A stretch of DNA of 64,000 nucleotides from Osedax fenrisi (GCA_964019155.1 OZ025239.1:101310298-101374297); one strand, 5' to 3'; shown: positions 11,959 through 24,515, counted from the stretch's first letter. Program-made: numbers and translations. Notes: a model not told the origin generated them from the sequence alone.

Positions 11959-12758
11959 GTGATATGTTGACCACGAGGGTTCCGGTAATAAACGTGACCA
12001 GGAGCCTCTACTCGTCGAGTTTGCGGCAGGAGAGCACGTCTTCTATATCCGATGAATCGAGCCAATCACCGTCTCGCTACGATAAGATACGTTGCGGCAC
12101 GTCCGACAACAAGCAGCCGTCTTCTCTATCATCACCTCCCGTAACGGTCAGTTGTACGGAAGATGACAACACCTATAGTACGCAGCTTTGTACGGATACG
12201 GCGCTGAAGATGACCTCTCTACCTTCTTTTCAGAGCGACACCAGTACCATGTACCAGAGCGGTGACGATGGCACTTCAGTGTCGAATCTTCCAGAAGGTG
12301 GACGTAGCGGCAGTGGACGTAGCGGCAGTGGTAGAAAACGGGGGGGCGTGGTTACGGTTTTGAATTTACTGCGCGCGAAAAACGGGCGTAAATTAGAGGG
12401 TGGAGACGGAGCGGAAAGCTCGAGGAAGAGCACGCAAAGTCGACACCAGTCGAACGTGAAGCGACAACGTCGACTAGATCAACGCGAGGTGCGGGCAACT
12501 ATACGCATGTCCATCATCATAGCGTGCTTCTGCGGCTGTTGGCTCGGCTTCTTCGTCATATACACGTTAAATGGACTGATACGAAATCTGGGCGTACCGC
12601 ACGCGTTGGATGCTTTCTTCTTCTGGCTGGGATACTCAAACTCCGTCATGAACCCCGTCCTGTACGCCATCTTTAACGACGACTTCCGGATAGCGTTCCA
12701 GAAGATTCTCGGCTGCTACCGTAAGAACAGCCAGTCGGTGTCCCGTAGGCGCGCCTAG
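11959..12758 (+). CDS. Aminergic-type GPCR, terminal exon with ICL3, TM6, TM7 and tail
   Basis: It joins the previous exon across a 339 bp intron (11620-11958), splitting a Gly codon G/GT. About 175 residues of Ser-rich ICL3 come first; with the previous exon the loop is about 215-220 residues, a length typical of Gi-coupled amine receptors. TM6 reads CFCGCWLGFFVIYTLN, TM7 FFWLGYSNSVMNPVLYAIF with an intact NPxxY (12651-12665), then helix 8 FRIAFQKILGC with a possible palmitoyl cysteine, and a short basic tail to the TAG at 12756. The TM6 CWxP motif has Gly (GGC, 12546-12548) instead of Pro6.50. This would be a plasma-membrane receptor. There is no frameshift or stop in either exon. Confidence 0.9.
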
Positions 12759-14323
12759 TTTCGCCCATATACTCATATACCACTAGTGCTATATACAACA
12801 TATACAATATATACAATATATACATCATGTATAGGTCATGGGCTATACTGCAGTGCTACACTTAATAACAGCAAACATTACTATAGAACACACACCTATG
12901 TTTGTCACACCTTATTTATTATTGTTACACGAAATACGATTTGTGTATAACATGACGATTATTACATGTCTTATTTCCCCAACAAACATTATTACAAAAT
13001 ATGTTTGTGTTATGCAATTCATTATTATTATAATCATTACAAAATATGTGACTTTTATTATGATATTACTATTATTATTTAGTTAATTTTTATTAATATA
13101 TGAGATTGAAGATATGTTTATATTATTGAAGTTATTAGAATAATGTATAATTTATACATTAAATGATATATGTTCAGTGCGATCTATATGTGGATGGATC
13201 AATAGTCCCCGAAACAATACAATGGACATCAAGATATTATGTAATAATGGAACATTGATACATTACTATATTAACAGTATGTGTGCATGTCAAATATGCA
13301 ATACTATACAAGTGTTACAAGTAATTACTTTTAAAACTAGATACTCTATTGTGTCACATATTATAACATTTTAAATGTTAACATATATATATATATATAT
13401 ATATATATGATGTATACATTATACATTGTTATTGTCACACATTATATTCGACCCTAATGCTGATTATGACACCGCTTTGTTGATATTTTCTATTTGAATG
13501 ATAACTATTTAAGAATAATAAAGTCGCTTATTATATATGTAAATGTTTTTAATTATATATATATATATGTGTTATCTAGGTTTGCTATTAGAAATAAGTT
13601 ATCAAATATATATAATGTAATATATTATAAATAAATAAATAAAATATGAATACTATTCATAAAATACATACCACATAATGTAATAATGCATGTAAATATA
13701 TTAAATATATTGTATAATGGTATAAATTATAATTTAAATGGTAGAACATACGAAATTAAATTATACTATAGTATTATTCCACAGTTTTTTCTAAGGAAAG
13801 ATATAACACTTATGCGAAATGATGTAATTCTATTCTGATAACAAAACATAAACAGGGCCACTAAGTAGATTCAATTTTCGGAAAAAAATATTATTTATAA
13901 TGTAAATTCATATCAAACTATACAATTTTAAATTGTAAAATTTAGTATGATTTAAATTATTATTTATATGATGAAACTAAGTGTGTCATTACTAATATGA
14001 TTTATTCGCTGTTTGAAAATGTACCAAATAGCGGACCATTAATGGTACACCTATCTATAGAAGTAAATTATAATAATTTGAAATAAATAATGTAGTGCGG
14101 AGTTGTTGTTATGAACGCGTCTTACCTTGTGCACACCTCTCAATACACATCATATATTATATATTATACACAAATCATACGTGTTACACACAGAATACAC
14201 ATAATACGTGTAGGTAATATGTGAAGATCTAATTAATCTTAGGTTGTGATGTTTGTAGCATGTATACACACTATATAAAGTGCGACGGTTAATGTATGGT
14301 GTTCGCAACATTGACACAACATT

Positions 14324-14372
<49 letters not shown>

Positions 14373-14510
14373 GAATGCGTACAATTTTAATTCAAGTATT
14401 TATTAATTATTTTCAAACGAATTTTATAGTGCATATATTAAGTAGATAATCTACTTTGTAGACGTAATACTGAAGAATTATGACGTATACGTATATATAA
14501 GGGATTTTTT
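12759..14510. other. 3' flank of the GPCR, AT-rich
   Basis: Probable 3' UTR, then low-complexity DNA. At about 13782-13845 lies a single end of the inverted-repeat family seen at 61824-62307 (shared core AAGGAAAGATATAACACTTA). Several short open frames here show no family resemblance. Confidence 0.5.
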
Positions 14511-14556
14511 TTCATCAGACACTATTGGCAAGTGGTATTATAGATACACTTTTCAA

Positions 14557-14971
14557 GTGTTTTTGGTCAGACACTAGTGGAGCAGAAAAGTAATTTATTA
14601 TAATGCGCATTTATTATTATTAATTAAATTGAAGTTGTGTATCTCGCGCGTGTATACATACATGCTCGAGATACTTAACTTACATTGAATTGTTAATGCG
14701 GGCATACCTAAAATAGCTATTGTGACGTATAATTATGACTCAGTTCATGTCTATTATACATATAAGTGGGAGACAGATATATCCGTCTAACGAAAAACAC
14801 GCTACACCACTAGTGTCTTTTCTACCACTAGTGAGGTGGGTGAAATAAAAAGTGGTACCAGTTGCTAGTTAAAACAGAGATACTATAGTACACAGTACAC
14901 TATAGTGTATTTGTTTTACATGCAGTGAATACAAGTGTCTCGACTGCCCCACTAGTGCCTGACCAAAACAC
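14557..14971. mobile_element. MITE with CACTAGTG motifs
   Basis: Left end GTGTTTTTGGTCAGACACTA, continuing GTGGAGCAG, is matched inversely by the right end (CTGCCCCACTAGTGCCTGAC at 14944, then CAAAACAC). The palindrome CACTAGTG recurs inside, near 14812 and 14826. A related CAGACACTATTGGC copy lies just outside the left end. No coding frame. Confidence 0.7.
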
Positions 14972-15104
14972 AACCCTATAGGGTTATAAGCTGAGTTGTA
15001 TTATCTAGAGTGGCAGGTGTCCTTATTCAGTGTAGGCATTATTCAGAGTAGACTGGCCTAACTAGCTTTTTTGGATACAATACATACCTTATTACCTTTA
15101 CCTA

Positions 15105-15602
15105 TCCCATGACCGGGGGGGCGCCATCATGTATTTTGAAACAACTTTTCGCCATCTACTGCTATGGCTTGTCACCCTTAATAATTCGGAAGCACTTAAG
15201 TTGGTGCATTCTGCTACGTTATGCTGCCATGGTTTACGCTGACCACCACGTTTGCGACCACCTCCCACTGTAGTATAGTTTTAGAAAGTCCTATTGAACA
15301 TGTTACATTGACTGTAACTACTTTAGCTTTCTCTTCTTAACCGTAGAAAATAATTCCTCGTATTGGTCAATTTGTAGCATTATTCTGCTCCTCATTTCCT
15401 CATTAGTAATATGACCCGTGTAATTAATATTGAGGAGTCTCCTGAAACAGCGCATGTCCATTGCTTGGATTCTGCGCTGTAAATATGATGTAAGTGTCCA
15501 GCTTTCACATGCATACAGAAATATGGATAACAAAAATGAGAGCATTAGACTGATAAAATCAAAAATCTGTTTTAACACTATATGTGTGTGTTTCCAATAC
15601 AT
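15105..15602 (-). pseudogene. LINE endonuclease-RT C-terminal fragment
   Basis: The minus strand encodes the familiar C-terminal segment of an RTE/Jockey-type retrotransposon: YACESWTLTSYLQRRIQAMD, a CFRRLLNI block with TNEEMRSRI, and ELFSTVKKRKLK. After a frameshift near 15310 come SKTILQ, GGGRKRGGQRKPWQHNV, a SASELLRVTSHSSRWRK block and MMAPPRSWD at the end. The catalytic RT core is absent, so this is a dead 5'-truncated copy. It differs from the CR1/L2-like LINEs on the plus strand. Confidence 0.85.
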
Positions 15603-15620
15603 ATATGTATCGACAGTTGT

Positions 15621-16042
15621 ATAAGTTAATACTTGGCTACGATACTAATATTTATTTTAATATTATATTTTACATCTAAACTTATGTTTAAACTTACATC
15701 AACAACTTAAGTTAAACCGATTCCTATAGTAGGGATTAATATTCCTAATAGTTTAGGAATCGGTTTCAAATAAACCGATTCCTATAGTATTAGTTTAGGA
15801 ATCGGTTTAATATAAACCGATTCCTATAGTATTAGTTTAGGAATCAGTTTCAAATAAACCGATTCCTGTAGTATTAGTTTAGGAATCAGTTTCAAATAAA
15901 CTGATTCCTATAACCATTTAAGAATCGGTTTCAAATAAACCGATTCCTAAACTAGAATTTTAGGAATCGATTTAAAACCGATTCTCATTAAGACAATCGG
16001 GAAACGATAATAACGCAAATAGGAATCAGATTTTTTTAACTG
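15621..16042. mobile_element. Palindrome-array MITE, right half only
   Basis: Homologous to 10678-11039, from GCTACGATACTAATATTTAT through six palindromic units to the AACTG end, which is followed by TA. The left half is missing. A 17 bp sequence TTATACAACTGTCGATA lies on both sides in opposite orientation, near 15608-15624 and 16084-16100. Confidence 0.85.
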
Positions 16043-16227
16043 TATACAAGTACAGTGGGATATGGACAGCCAGTTGATACATTTCGTTATACAACTGTCG
16101 ATAATACAAAAAGCACAGTCTTATCAATAAAACAATAATAGACTACACTGTTAGAAATAAATGGTATAACATTGATTAAAAAATGGTATAACCCCGTGGC
16201 GCCCTGGTATACCATTTACGGTATAAC

Positions 16228-16715
16228 TAATTAAAAAAGTTATACCATATTTTATAAAAAGTTATACCATGTTTGATATAAAGTTATACCATAGTTTATA
16301 CCATATATTATATAAAGTTATACCATATTTTATAAAAAGTTATACCATATTTGATATAAAGTTATACCATAATTTATACCATATATTATATAAAGTTATA
16401 CCATATTTTATAAAAAGTTATACCATATTTGATATAAAGTTATACCATCATTTATTAAAATTTATACCATATATTATATAAAGTTATACCATAATTTATA
16501 AAAAGTTATACCATATTTGATATAAAGTTATACCATAATTTATTAAAATTTATACCATATATTATATAAAGTTATACCATAATTTATTAAAAGTTATACT
16601 ATATTTTACTTAAAGTTATACCATCATTTATTAAAATGTATATTATATAAAGTTATATCATAATTTATTAAAAGTTATACTATATTTTATTTAAATTTAT
16701 ATCAGTGTTTATAAT
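16228..16715 (+). repeat. Tandem array of AAGTTATACCAT units
   Basis: About 20 irregular units of 20-24 bp, each with GTTATACCATA followed by TTTTATAAAA, TTTGATATAA or TATTATATA. A longer unit of three to four subunits is partly repeated. Sequence drift increases to the right. Confidence 0.9.
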
Positions 16716-17633
16716 AACTTACTATTCTATATTATTAATTTATATATGGAATCGACATTTATAATGATAATTTATTTTCTAAAAACCACATATTTTGGTG
16801 TAACAATATTGTTTATTAACAGATACATTTTAAAATAAATAACGTGATACAAAATTACATAAACAATTAATGTTTGTAGGACATGTTACGTGAAACAAAT
16901 AAAATTAACAATACCACTTAATAAAATACGAAATAAATTATTTTGAACGAAAACCAAACAATTATCGACACACATAATAAGCATCCTCTTTTCTATATAT
17001 GCATATATCCATGTATCCATGGAGTCATTATTTCCTGCAATTAAAATTCAAATATTGATATAAGTTATATATATATATATATATATATATAGTATACTAG
17101 AGTATGAATAATAATATTGTATATTATATAATAGTATAAATATGTATCTTATAAGAAACTTTATACAGTTAATATCATATATGATAATACTATATAAAGT
17201 ATACTTTATAATTGTATACTTTATATACGTTAGAATTGTAATTAGAAAAATCCAATATATTATATTAATTACTGCAGTTATATATATATAATAGAATATA
17301 CTATACTTTTGAATTAGCATACGAAAAATCATAAAATAACTATAATATTAAATCTATAGTTATTAAGTAATTATTAAGTAACCTTATCTTTATTTTCATT
17401 GTAAATTCATTTTTCAATAATTCGCAAACTCCCATCATAAAATATATGATTCCCGCATCTCTTTTAGGAAATATTATATTATATATTTAATTATACACTT
17501 TATAATCTATATTTGATTAAGGAAAGAAGGATATTGATAATATTTGTACAACAGTTAACATTATTTATATATACCTATTAGTAATATTATTTAAATTTAA
17601 TTACATTGTGAACTAAAAATAAAATAAATAATT

Positions 17634-18063
17634 GACCATATATGGATATATAGTATACGGTTGTGGTTCATAACCGGCGCCAAAAATATATGACTAATAG
17701 TTTATTCGATATCGCAGCTCACGCTTTCGGAGTTGAAACGTATATATATATTGAGAGAGATACGTACTTTATATATACACACACACACATATATATGTAT
17801 ACACACACATACACACACATTTATTCACGAGTTTTTTAACAAAGGAATTATGACTATAGTTATATATGGAATCATAGGTTTATAGTTTACCTTAGGCTAG
17901 ATATAGCAATAACGATCTAGGTCAAATACTATCTATATATTATGACACGTCTGTATCTAGAGGCGGGAGTCTCAATTGCGAAACCGCGCGCTCCGATATA
18001 AAGTATTAATCATAGATTTTTGGCGCCGGTTATGAACGTGTTCCTAGTATACTATCCATGGAC
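17634..18063. mobile_element. MITE with AACCGGCGCC ends
   Basis: TTCATAACCGGCGCCAAAAA at about 17667 is repeated inversely at about 18018-18036, with further matching on both sides (GTATAC and CCAT outside, ATGA-TTAATA inside). The total is about 430 bp. No coding frame. The target duplication is unclear. Confidence 0.75.
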
Positions 18064-18135
18064 TAATAAAATATAATTGCATATTTATTTTATATAGATA
18101 TTTAACTAATGTTATTAATTAGATAACTAAATTAC

Positions 18136-18307
18136 CTGTTTGATCAGTTTGCGTAGTAGCGATACCTAGTACATCAATATATTCGTCTATATATTTGTGT
18201 ATATACGTTATATGCTTTATCATCCCCATCAACTTACTATTCCTCTCCGGCAGTTTTTCTAATATTTTAAATGAAATTTGAAATTCTGCAAATAATTCTA
18301 CAGTTTC
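18136..18307 (-). CDS. Orphan internal exon, unknown protein
   Basis: On the minus strand an AG acceptor (TTAATATGCAG) and a GT donor (AAACAG/GTAATTT) bound 172 bases. They are open in one frame for 57 codons, phase 0 in and phase 1 out. The predicted segment begins ETVELFAEFQISFKILEKLP and goes on to HITYIHKYIDEYIDVLG; it looks helical and charged like a real protein. I do not recognise the family. It does not match the rest of SAC2. It could belong to an unseen gene or be cargo of the candidate element around it. Confidence 0.45.
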
Positions 18308-18746
18308 CTGCATATTAATGATTGGCATATAGTTATCATAATTTTATAATATATATGTATGTAATAATGTGAATGTTCTAATACAGTTTATTAATCAAAG
18401 CAAAGACCTGTTGAACATAATAATAATATAACATAATAATAATTATAATAATAATAATAGTACCTACCCAATGAGATGCAAACCGAAGAATGAGGCAATC
18501 TCACCGAGTGGAATTTATTCTATAGACAAATAACGAAATATAATTTACAGACGATAATAAATACCAGAAAAATAAACATTTACATGGCTATGGCTATAGA
18601 CGTGTTAAATGCATTTAACACAGAGCGAGACATCGAAATCTAGTTTAAAGTTTTATGTAGATATATCGATTTCTGTTACGTAATGCTAAATGCATTTAAA
18701 TGTATATTACATTAATCGATATACCTATCTACAACTTTGACTTTAT

Positions 18747-18784
<38 letters not shown>

Positions 18785-18894
18785 TATAATTATATTCTAA
18801 CAATTTAATTATATATTATAAATAATATATAAATATATTATAAAATTATATATTATATAAACTTTTATATTATTATATATAATATGATATAATT

Positions 18895-18932
<38 letters not shown>

Positions 18933-20056
18933 GTAGTATAAATACCTTATGTATATTGTAATGTGTTGAAAAATAGATGCTTCTCATGTTGAGTGTAGAG
19001 TGGAAATAGAATATGTTAATAAATAAAATATATACCTACATATACTCGAATAATTATAAGTATTTGTATATGAAATATAGGAAATATGTATATGTATACA
19101 TATTTCCCTATGGGGAATCTATATAGTTTCTGAAAACCAGTTTAATTGCAATTAGAAGCAATACATGCTATGTCTATAATAATTTAACACAACAATAAGT
19201 AACCTGTTATATTAAGGATATTATGAAGGATACTATTATGATTTATATTCTTATACATTTCATTTTCAATCAAATATAAACTTAATTTTAAAATGTTATG
19301 GTATAACTGGTATTTCCATATTGTATACCATATACTTCATAAAGTTATACCATTATATTTAATAGCTAATGGTATAACTACAAATTACAAATGTTATACC
19401 ATATAATTCGTAATCTTATACCATTTAAATTAAGCTATATGGTATAACTAAAAAAAACAAATGTTATACTATATAATTTGTGATCTTATACCATTTCAAT
19501 TAATCTATATGGTATAACTAAAAAAATCAAATGTTATACCATATAATATGTGATCTTATACCATTTAACGTAATTGTATGGTATAACTCGTATTTCCATA
19601 TGTTATACCATATATTTCATAATGTTATACCCTTATTTTTAACAGTGTATAACAGGTTCATAAACAACACAATAACAAAAAAATAACAATAGTATTTATG
19701 TTTAAAATACATAATCATTATTGTTAATCATTATAATATTAATTGTAATGTCAAATATGACGCGAAATTGAAGAAAATAGTATTATACAAAAACAAAACT
19801 GATACTGATAATAGTTTATTAAGTATTGTAGTCAATACATGGAATACTTGGTAGAAGATTTAAGACACTACAAATTTGCAGTTAAAATAAAAGTTATTCA
19901 ACAAATTCAATTAGAATTCAATGTATATAGGCTGTAGCACTTAAAAATGTATATTACTTGATGTAGGTGATCGATGGACCAACAAAGAAATAATAAATCT
20001 AACTATTATATTGTTTACTTTAATCAAATGAATCCCATCAATAAATATGTTTCTAT

Positions 20057-20118
<62 letters not shown>

Positions 20119-20348
20119 ATATATATATATCTAATATTATAATCATGAAAAAAATGTTGAATAATACATATCATTAATCATTAATATAACAGATGATTTA
20201 ACTATATATCAGTATACTATATATATATATATATAGTTTTACAATATATTTTATTTATAAAGTTATCCATTATCTCAATGGTAAAGTTGTTTAAACATAG
20301 GTAGAAACTATTATATATGTGTGTATATGTATTTATGTGTGTATGTAT

Positions 20349-20385
<37 letters not shown>

Positions 20386-20604
20386 AGTATATGTGTGTTG
20401 GTGTGTATAAACTATTATATACATGTATAAATAATTATATGAGATTAATAATTAATAATTTAAAAATAAACATGTACACACTAGTAGTATGACACTAGCA
20501 TCCCCATCACCGTCATTCAAGTATACTAATATTAGACTATAGTCTTCATTCAAGTATACACCATACAATCTATATTATACATGTATACAAATATTTATCA
20601 TAAT
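18308..20604. other. AT-rich stretch with dispersed repeats
   Basis: It holds (AT)n tracts (about 18748-18781, 18900-18930, 20059-20131 and 20345-20382), the right-hand ATGGTATAAC array, and at 19080-19265 a diverged match to 39415-39560 (shared TTAACACAACRATAAGTAA and TGTTATATTAAGG). No further exon was recognised. Confidence 0.55.
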
Positions 20605-20793
20605 TAATATTGCTACTGCTACTGCTACAGCTACTGCTACTGCTATTGCTATTGCTACTGATACTTTTACTACTAATACCACCAACGCCACGACCATCAT
20701 ATACTGTAGTATTATACAATAGTATTATACTAATACTACTACTATAGTATTAGTATACTAATACTATTACTACTACTACTACTTCTACTACTT

Positions 20794-20871
<78 letters not shown>

Positions 20872-21445
20872 TTACTACTACTACTACTTCTACTACTTCT
20901 ACTACTACCACCAACACCACGACCACTACTATAGTGTATACGCCCACCACCACCACCACCACCAACACCACCAACACCACTACCACCAACACCACTACCA
21001 CCACTACCACCAACACCACTACCACTACCACTACCACTACCACCAACACCACTACCACCACCACTATCACCACCACTAACACTACCACTAACACGACCAC
21101 CACCACCACTACCAACACCACTACCACCACCACTACCACCACCACTACCACCAACACCACTACCACCACCACTACCAACACCACTACCACCACCACTACC
21201 ACCACCACTACCACCAACACCACTACCACCACCACTACCACTAACAACACGACGACCACCACCACCACCACCACTACCACCACCACGACCACCACCACTA
21301 CCACTACCACGACCACTACCACTACCACTACCACTACCACTAACACGACCACTAACACGACCACCACCACTACCATTACCACTACCACTACCACTACCAC
21401 TAACACGACCACTAACACGACCACCACCACTACCATTACCACATA
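20605..21445. repeat. Compound CTA / ACC / ACT microsatellite
   Basis: CTACTG units (20608-20660), then CTA/TAC runs (about 20752-20905), then about 500 bases of mixed ACC, ACT and AAC triplets with an internal near-duplication (TAACACGACCACTAACACGA twice near 21350 and 21410). G is almost absent from the plus strand, so the minus strand is a GGT-rich tract able to form G-quadruplexes. The open frames through it are artefacts. Confidence 0.95.
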
Positions 21446-21479
21446 CATGTATCGTATTACCTGCATGAACAATCAATAG

Positions 21480-21953
21480 AATCGTACACGTGTTATCTAT
21501 AATTAGGTAACATACTACTAGGTAGTACAGAGATGCAAACGTGTTTACATAACGATATCACCATGTATTAACATCCCAATGATATCCCAATCACTGCTGA
21601 TCCCACAACAATCATACTTATAGGGGTGTTTAGACACCCACACATTTTATACCCAGTGTAATTGCTGGTAATTAATATTTTATTATTCGAAGTATATTAT
21701 AAATATTCTTCGATATGTATATCTAATATTACATGAGAAAATATACTTAACTAGTCATGTACCTTTATTATATAGCTATTGTTAAAATACATAATACACA
21801 ATTAATTTAACTTTACATTATCCATATATATCGAATATAAGTTATTCAAATTCGCTGCAACATATTAAATATACTTAATTATATATATAAGATTTATATT
21901 AGCATTATATTCACAACCATCACATATAATTAATATTTTATAAAACATATTTT

Positions 21954-22003
<50 letters not shown>

Positions 22004-22833
22004 ATCAAAAGTTAAACTTATATTAACAATATACTTTAAAACTATATAATAACATATTTATAAAACTGACAATACATTATTATAATTTTAATAATTCCAT
22101 ATCTTCCATATATTATAATTAATATAACATTATTTTTGTACCAAACGCAATATACTCTATACCCAATAGTATAAACACAAAGGTTTTTAAAAAAATTGCA
22201 TTATTGGAAATATTCTATAAAATATAAACTATCAATCTAAAATAAATACAATTCGATTGTATAACAATTGTTGTATGATTTATATTATAGAGGATTATGT
22301 GTTGTATTATAGAGTAGTATGTGTTATAGCATCTCAATTTGATCTAATAGAGAGGAAATCATTTACGATATAAACATTATTTTGTTAACATTCATGTTGT
22401 AATATTATAAACCATAGCGCTGTATAATACAGTTATGTTACTTTACTTATTAACAAATGGAAATCGCATTAGTTGCAGGCTTATGAAATATTTGATACAT
22501 GACTTACTAATTAAATTAAATTATCACTAATTGCAATTAGTGGTAAATTGAATTAAAGTAAATAAATAAAATTACCTGTAATGAGAGTAATATGTAGAAC
22601 TACAGTTTTAAGTGTTACTTACTAAGTTAACTAATATAAATATGTATCAAATAAATTCATTTGAATATTACTATTGCAATTCTATTATAATAAATGATCG
22701 TTAATGAATTGCGCTTGTCATAAATGTAATCACATACTGAATATTTTAGAACAATTGTGAATAGTATATATACTATAGTATAGTATAGTATAGTAAATAT
22801 ATTTACTATGTATACAATACACATATATGATAT
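21480..22833. other. AT-rich stretch, nothing recognised
   Basis: Contains one (AT)n tract at about 21959-22001. No splice-bounded open frame or inverted repeat was recognised. Confidence 0.5.
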
Positions 22834-22892
22834 ATCTCTCCTCAATCTACGAAGGTAGTTATTAATGGCTGCATACGAATTAGCGTCATCAC
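22834..22892 (-). CDS. Weak candidate SAC2 exon, end of Sac domain
   Basis: The minus strand encodes DDANSYAAINNYLRRLRRD, a possible match to the NSxxRYYLNRF segment near the end of SAC2 Sac domains. If joined to 24516-24558 the phase agrees (CCT G / GT GAT). However, the base pair before the exon is CG, not AG; an in-frame TAA lies 18 bases upstream of the exon start; and the donor is unclear. Treat as tentative: it may be chance, a decayed exon or a base error. Confidence 0.25.
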
Positions 22893-23300
22893 CGTGAACG
22901 TACCGCATGCGTTAATCGTACACATTAAAATAAACTCAGAGTCATCGCGCATTAACCGTGCAGGCATGTGATGTACACAACACATATACACACTATAGTG
23001 TGGCCGGCCTCCTGTATGTCACTATTATCGATAAGGACGTAACAACGAGTCGCGTGTCGCCACTCCTTACGTAATAAGGAGTCGTGGTCACGTGTTCGTT
23101 AGATAACCTCTGCGCATTCGCTAGTTGTTGTTGTTCATAATGTCGGTCGGTCGGTTCATTAATGAAACCGTTCGAAATTGATGTTCACCACCACCACCAC
23201 CACCAGAGGCCTAAATATAACCACGTGACTTACATACACATATACTAGTGGTACTGCAGGGGATTGTTGCTCATGAGTATTACGTAATAGATGTTGATTA
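22893..23300. other. CpG-containing G+C-rich patch
   Basis: Unusually rich in CpG for this window, with CACGTG at 23089 and 23223, an ACGTAATAAGGAGTC segment and a short (CAC)n run near 23187. No long open frame is present. It may be a promoter or enhancer, by analogy with base composition only. Confidence 0.35.
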
Positions 23301-23533
23301 TCTGTTCTGAAGATAAGTCAACGAAAATAACATATTTACTTGATATTATCATTTAATTCATAAATATTAGTCAACAATATATACTATTTTATCATATAAC
23401 ATATATTACTATAAGAAATAGCATATATATAGCGCTATAGCGAATTCGGTGCAATATAATAATCATTGATATGTTATATTATATTACGAAATTCAATAGA
23501 AATATAAATAGTAATTTTGAATTTCTATTCATG

Positions 23534-23577
<44 letters not shown>

Positions 23578-24311
23578 TCTATTATCTGTATGTGGTTATA
23601 TTATTTATATTATTTAGAATACAACATATATAAATAAACGTACATATGTGGACATTTATTATTATATAGTTAAATAGTATGGGTTTATATTATTACTTTA
23701 TTTAATAATTACTTTATTTATATATTATAATTTATATATATATTGTATAATGTATATATATATATATATGTGTGTGTGTATACAGCATAAAGGATTCATA
23801 TTTGAAGATAATAATTGCATCATATTGCTGCAGTATTACTATTGCACATAGGATAATCTAGGTAAGTAGCAGAGATAAGTATGATGTAATCCTACGTGTA
23901 GGATATATAATGACGTCAGTGGGGGGCAATCATCTCCTAGAGATTATATCACGTATTCTGCTTCTACATCCATGTGATCAATCCTTTATATTACAAAAAA
24001 AATATGTAATTCTAGCATATCAAGAATATATATATATGTATATATGTATATGCTAACAAAGTATTAATCCAATAGTGCTATAGATTATAGAAAGTATGTA
24101 ATATTCCTTTGTTTAAAATGTATGTAGAAAATGTAGATCGTATAATTTCGTAATATATTATAAATCAGCCATGTCTTTGTAAAAAATAGTGTACATATCA
24201 ATAACAACTAATACATACATACTTAAAATACATGTATATATATATTTATCCGCTATATGTATTGTATTCAATATATAAGATTTCAATAAATAAATGTTAT
24301 TATTATTATTA

Positions 24312-24368
<57 letters not shown>

Positions 24369-24515
24369 TTGTATGTGTGTGTGTGTATGTGTGTATGTAT
24401 GTATGTGTAGACGTATATATGTAGACGTATGATTATGTGATTATGTGCGCTTATGTGTGTATACATGTGTATACACATGTATACGTATAAACGTATACGT
24501 TAACTATTATATTAC

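Larger units (their letters stand above)
16146..19647. mobile_element. Candidate long TIR element with GTTATACCAT arrays
   Basis: The left end CACTGTTAGAAATAA and right end TTATTTTTAACAGTG are inverse repeats (one mismatch), each flanked by TA. Subterminal arrays of GTTATACCAT point inward (16228-16715) and its inverse ATGGTATAAC points outward (19298-19640). The compact copy at 29265-29468 has the same two ends joined together, which supports a single parent element 3.5 kb long. Inside lie a nested MITE (17634-18063) and the orphan exon at 18136-18307, and no known transposase. The alternative is two separate element ends that happen to face each other. Confidence 0.6.

Noticed and set aside
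12230..12670. Minus-strand frames opposite the terminal GPCR exon
   Set aside because: Shadows of the G+C-rich coding exon.
16269..16481. 70-codon frame of DIKLYH repeats
   Set aside because: Product of the GTTATACCAT array.
16146..16715. CRISPR array (regular short repeats)
   Set aside because: Units are contiguous variants without unique spacers, in an animal genome, and flanked by transposon ends.
20742..21479. Gly/Ser-rich, poly-Val and Thr/Asn-rich frames
   Set aside because: Three frames open at once through a triplet repeat; no splice or start context.
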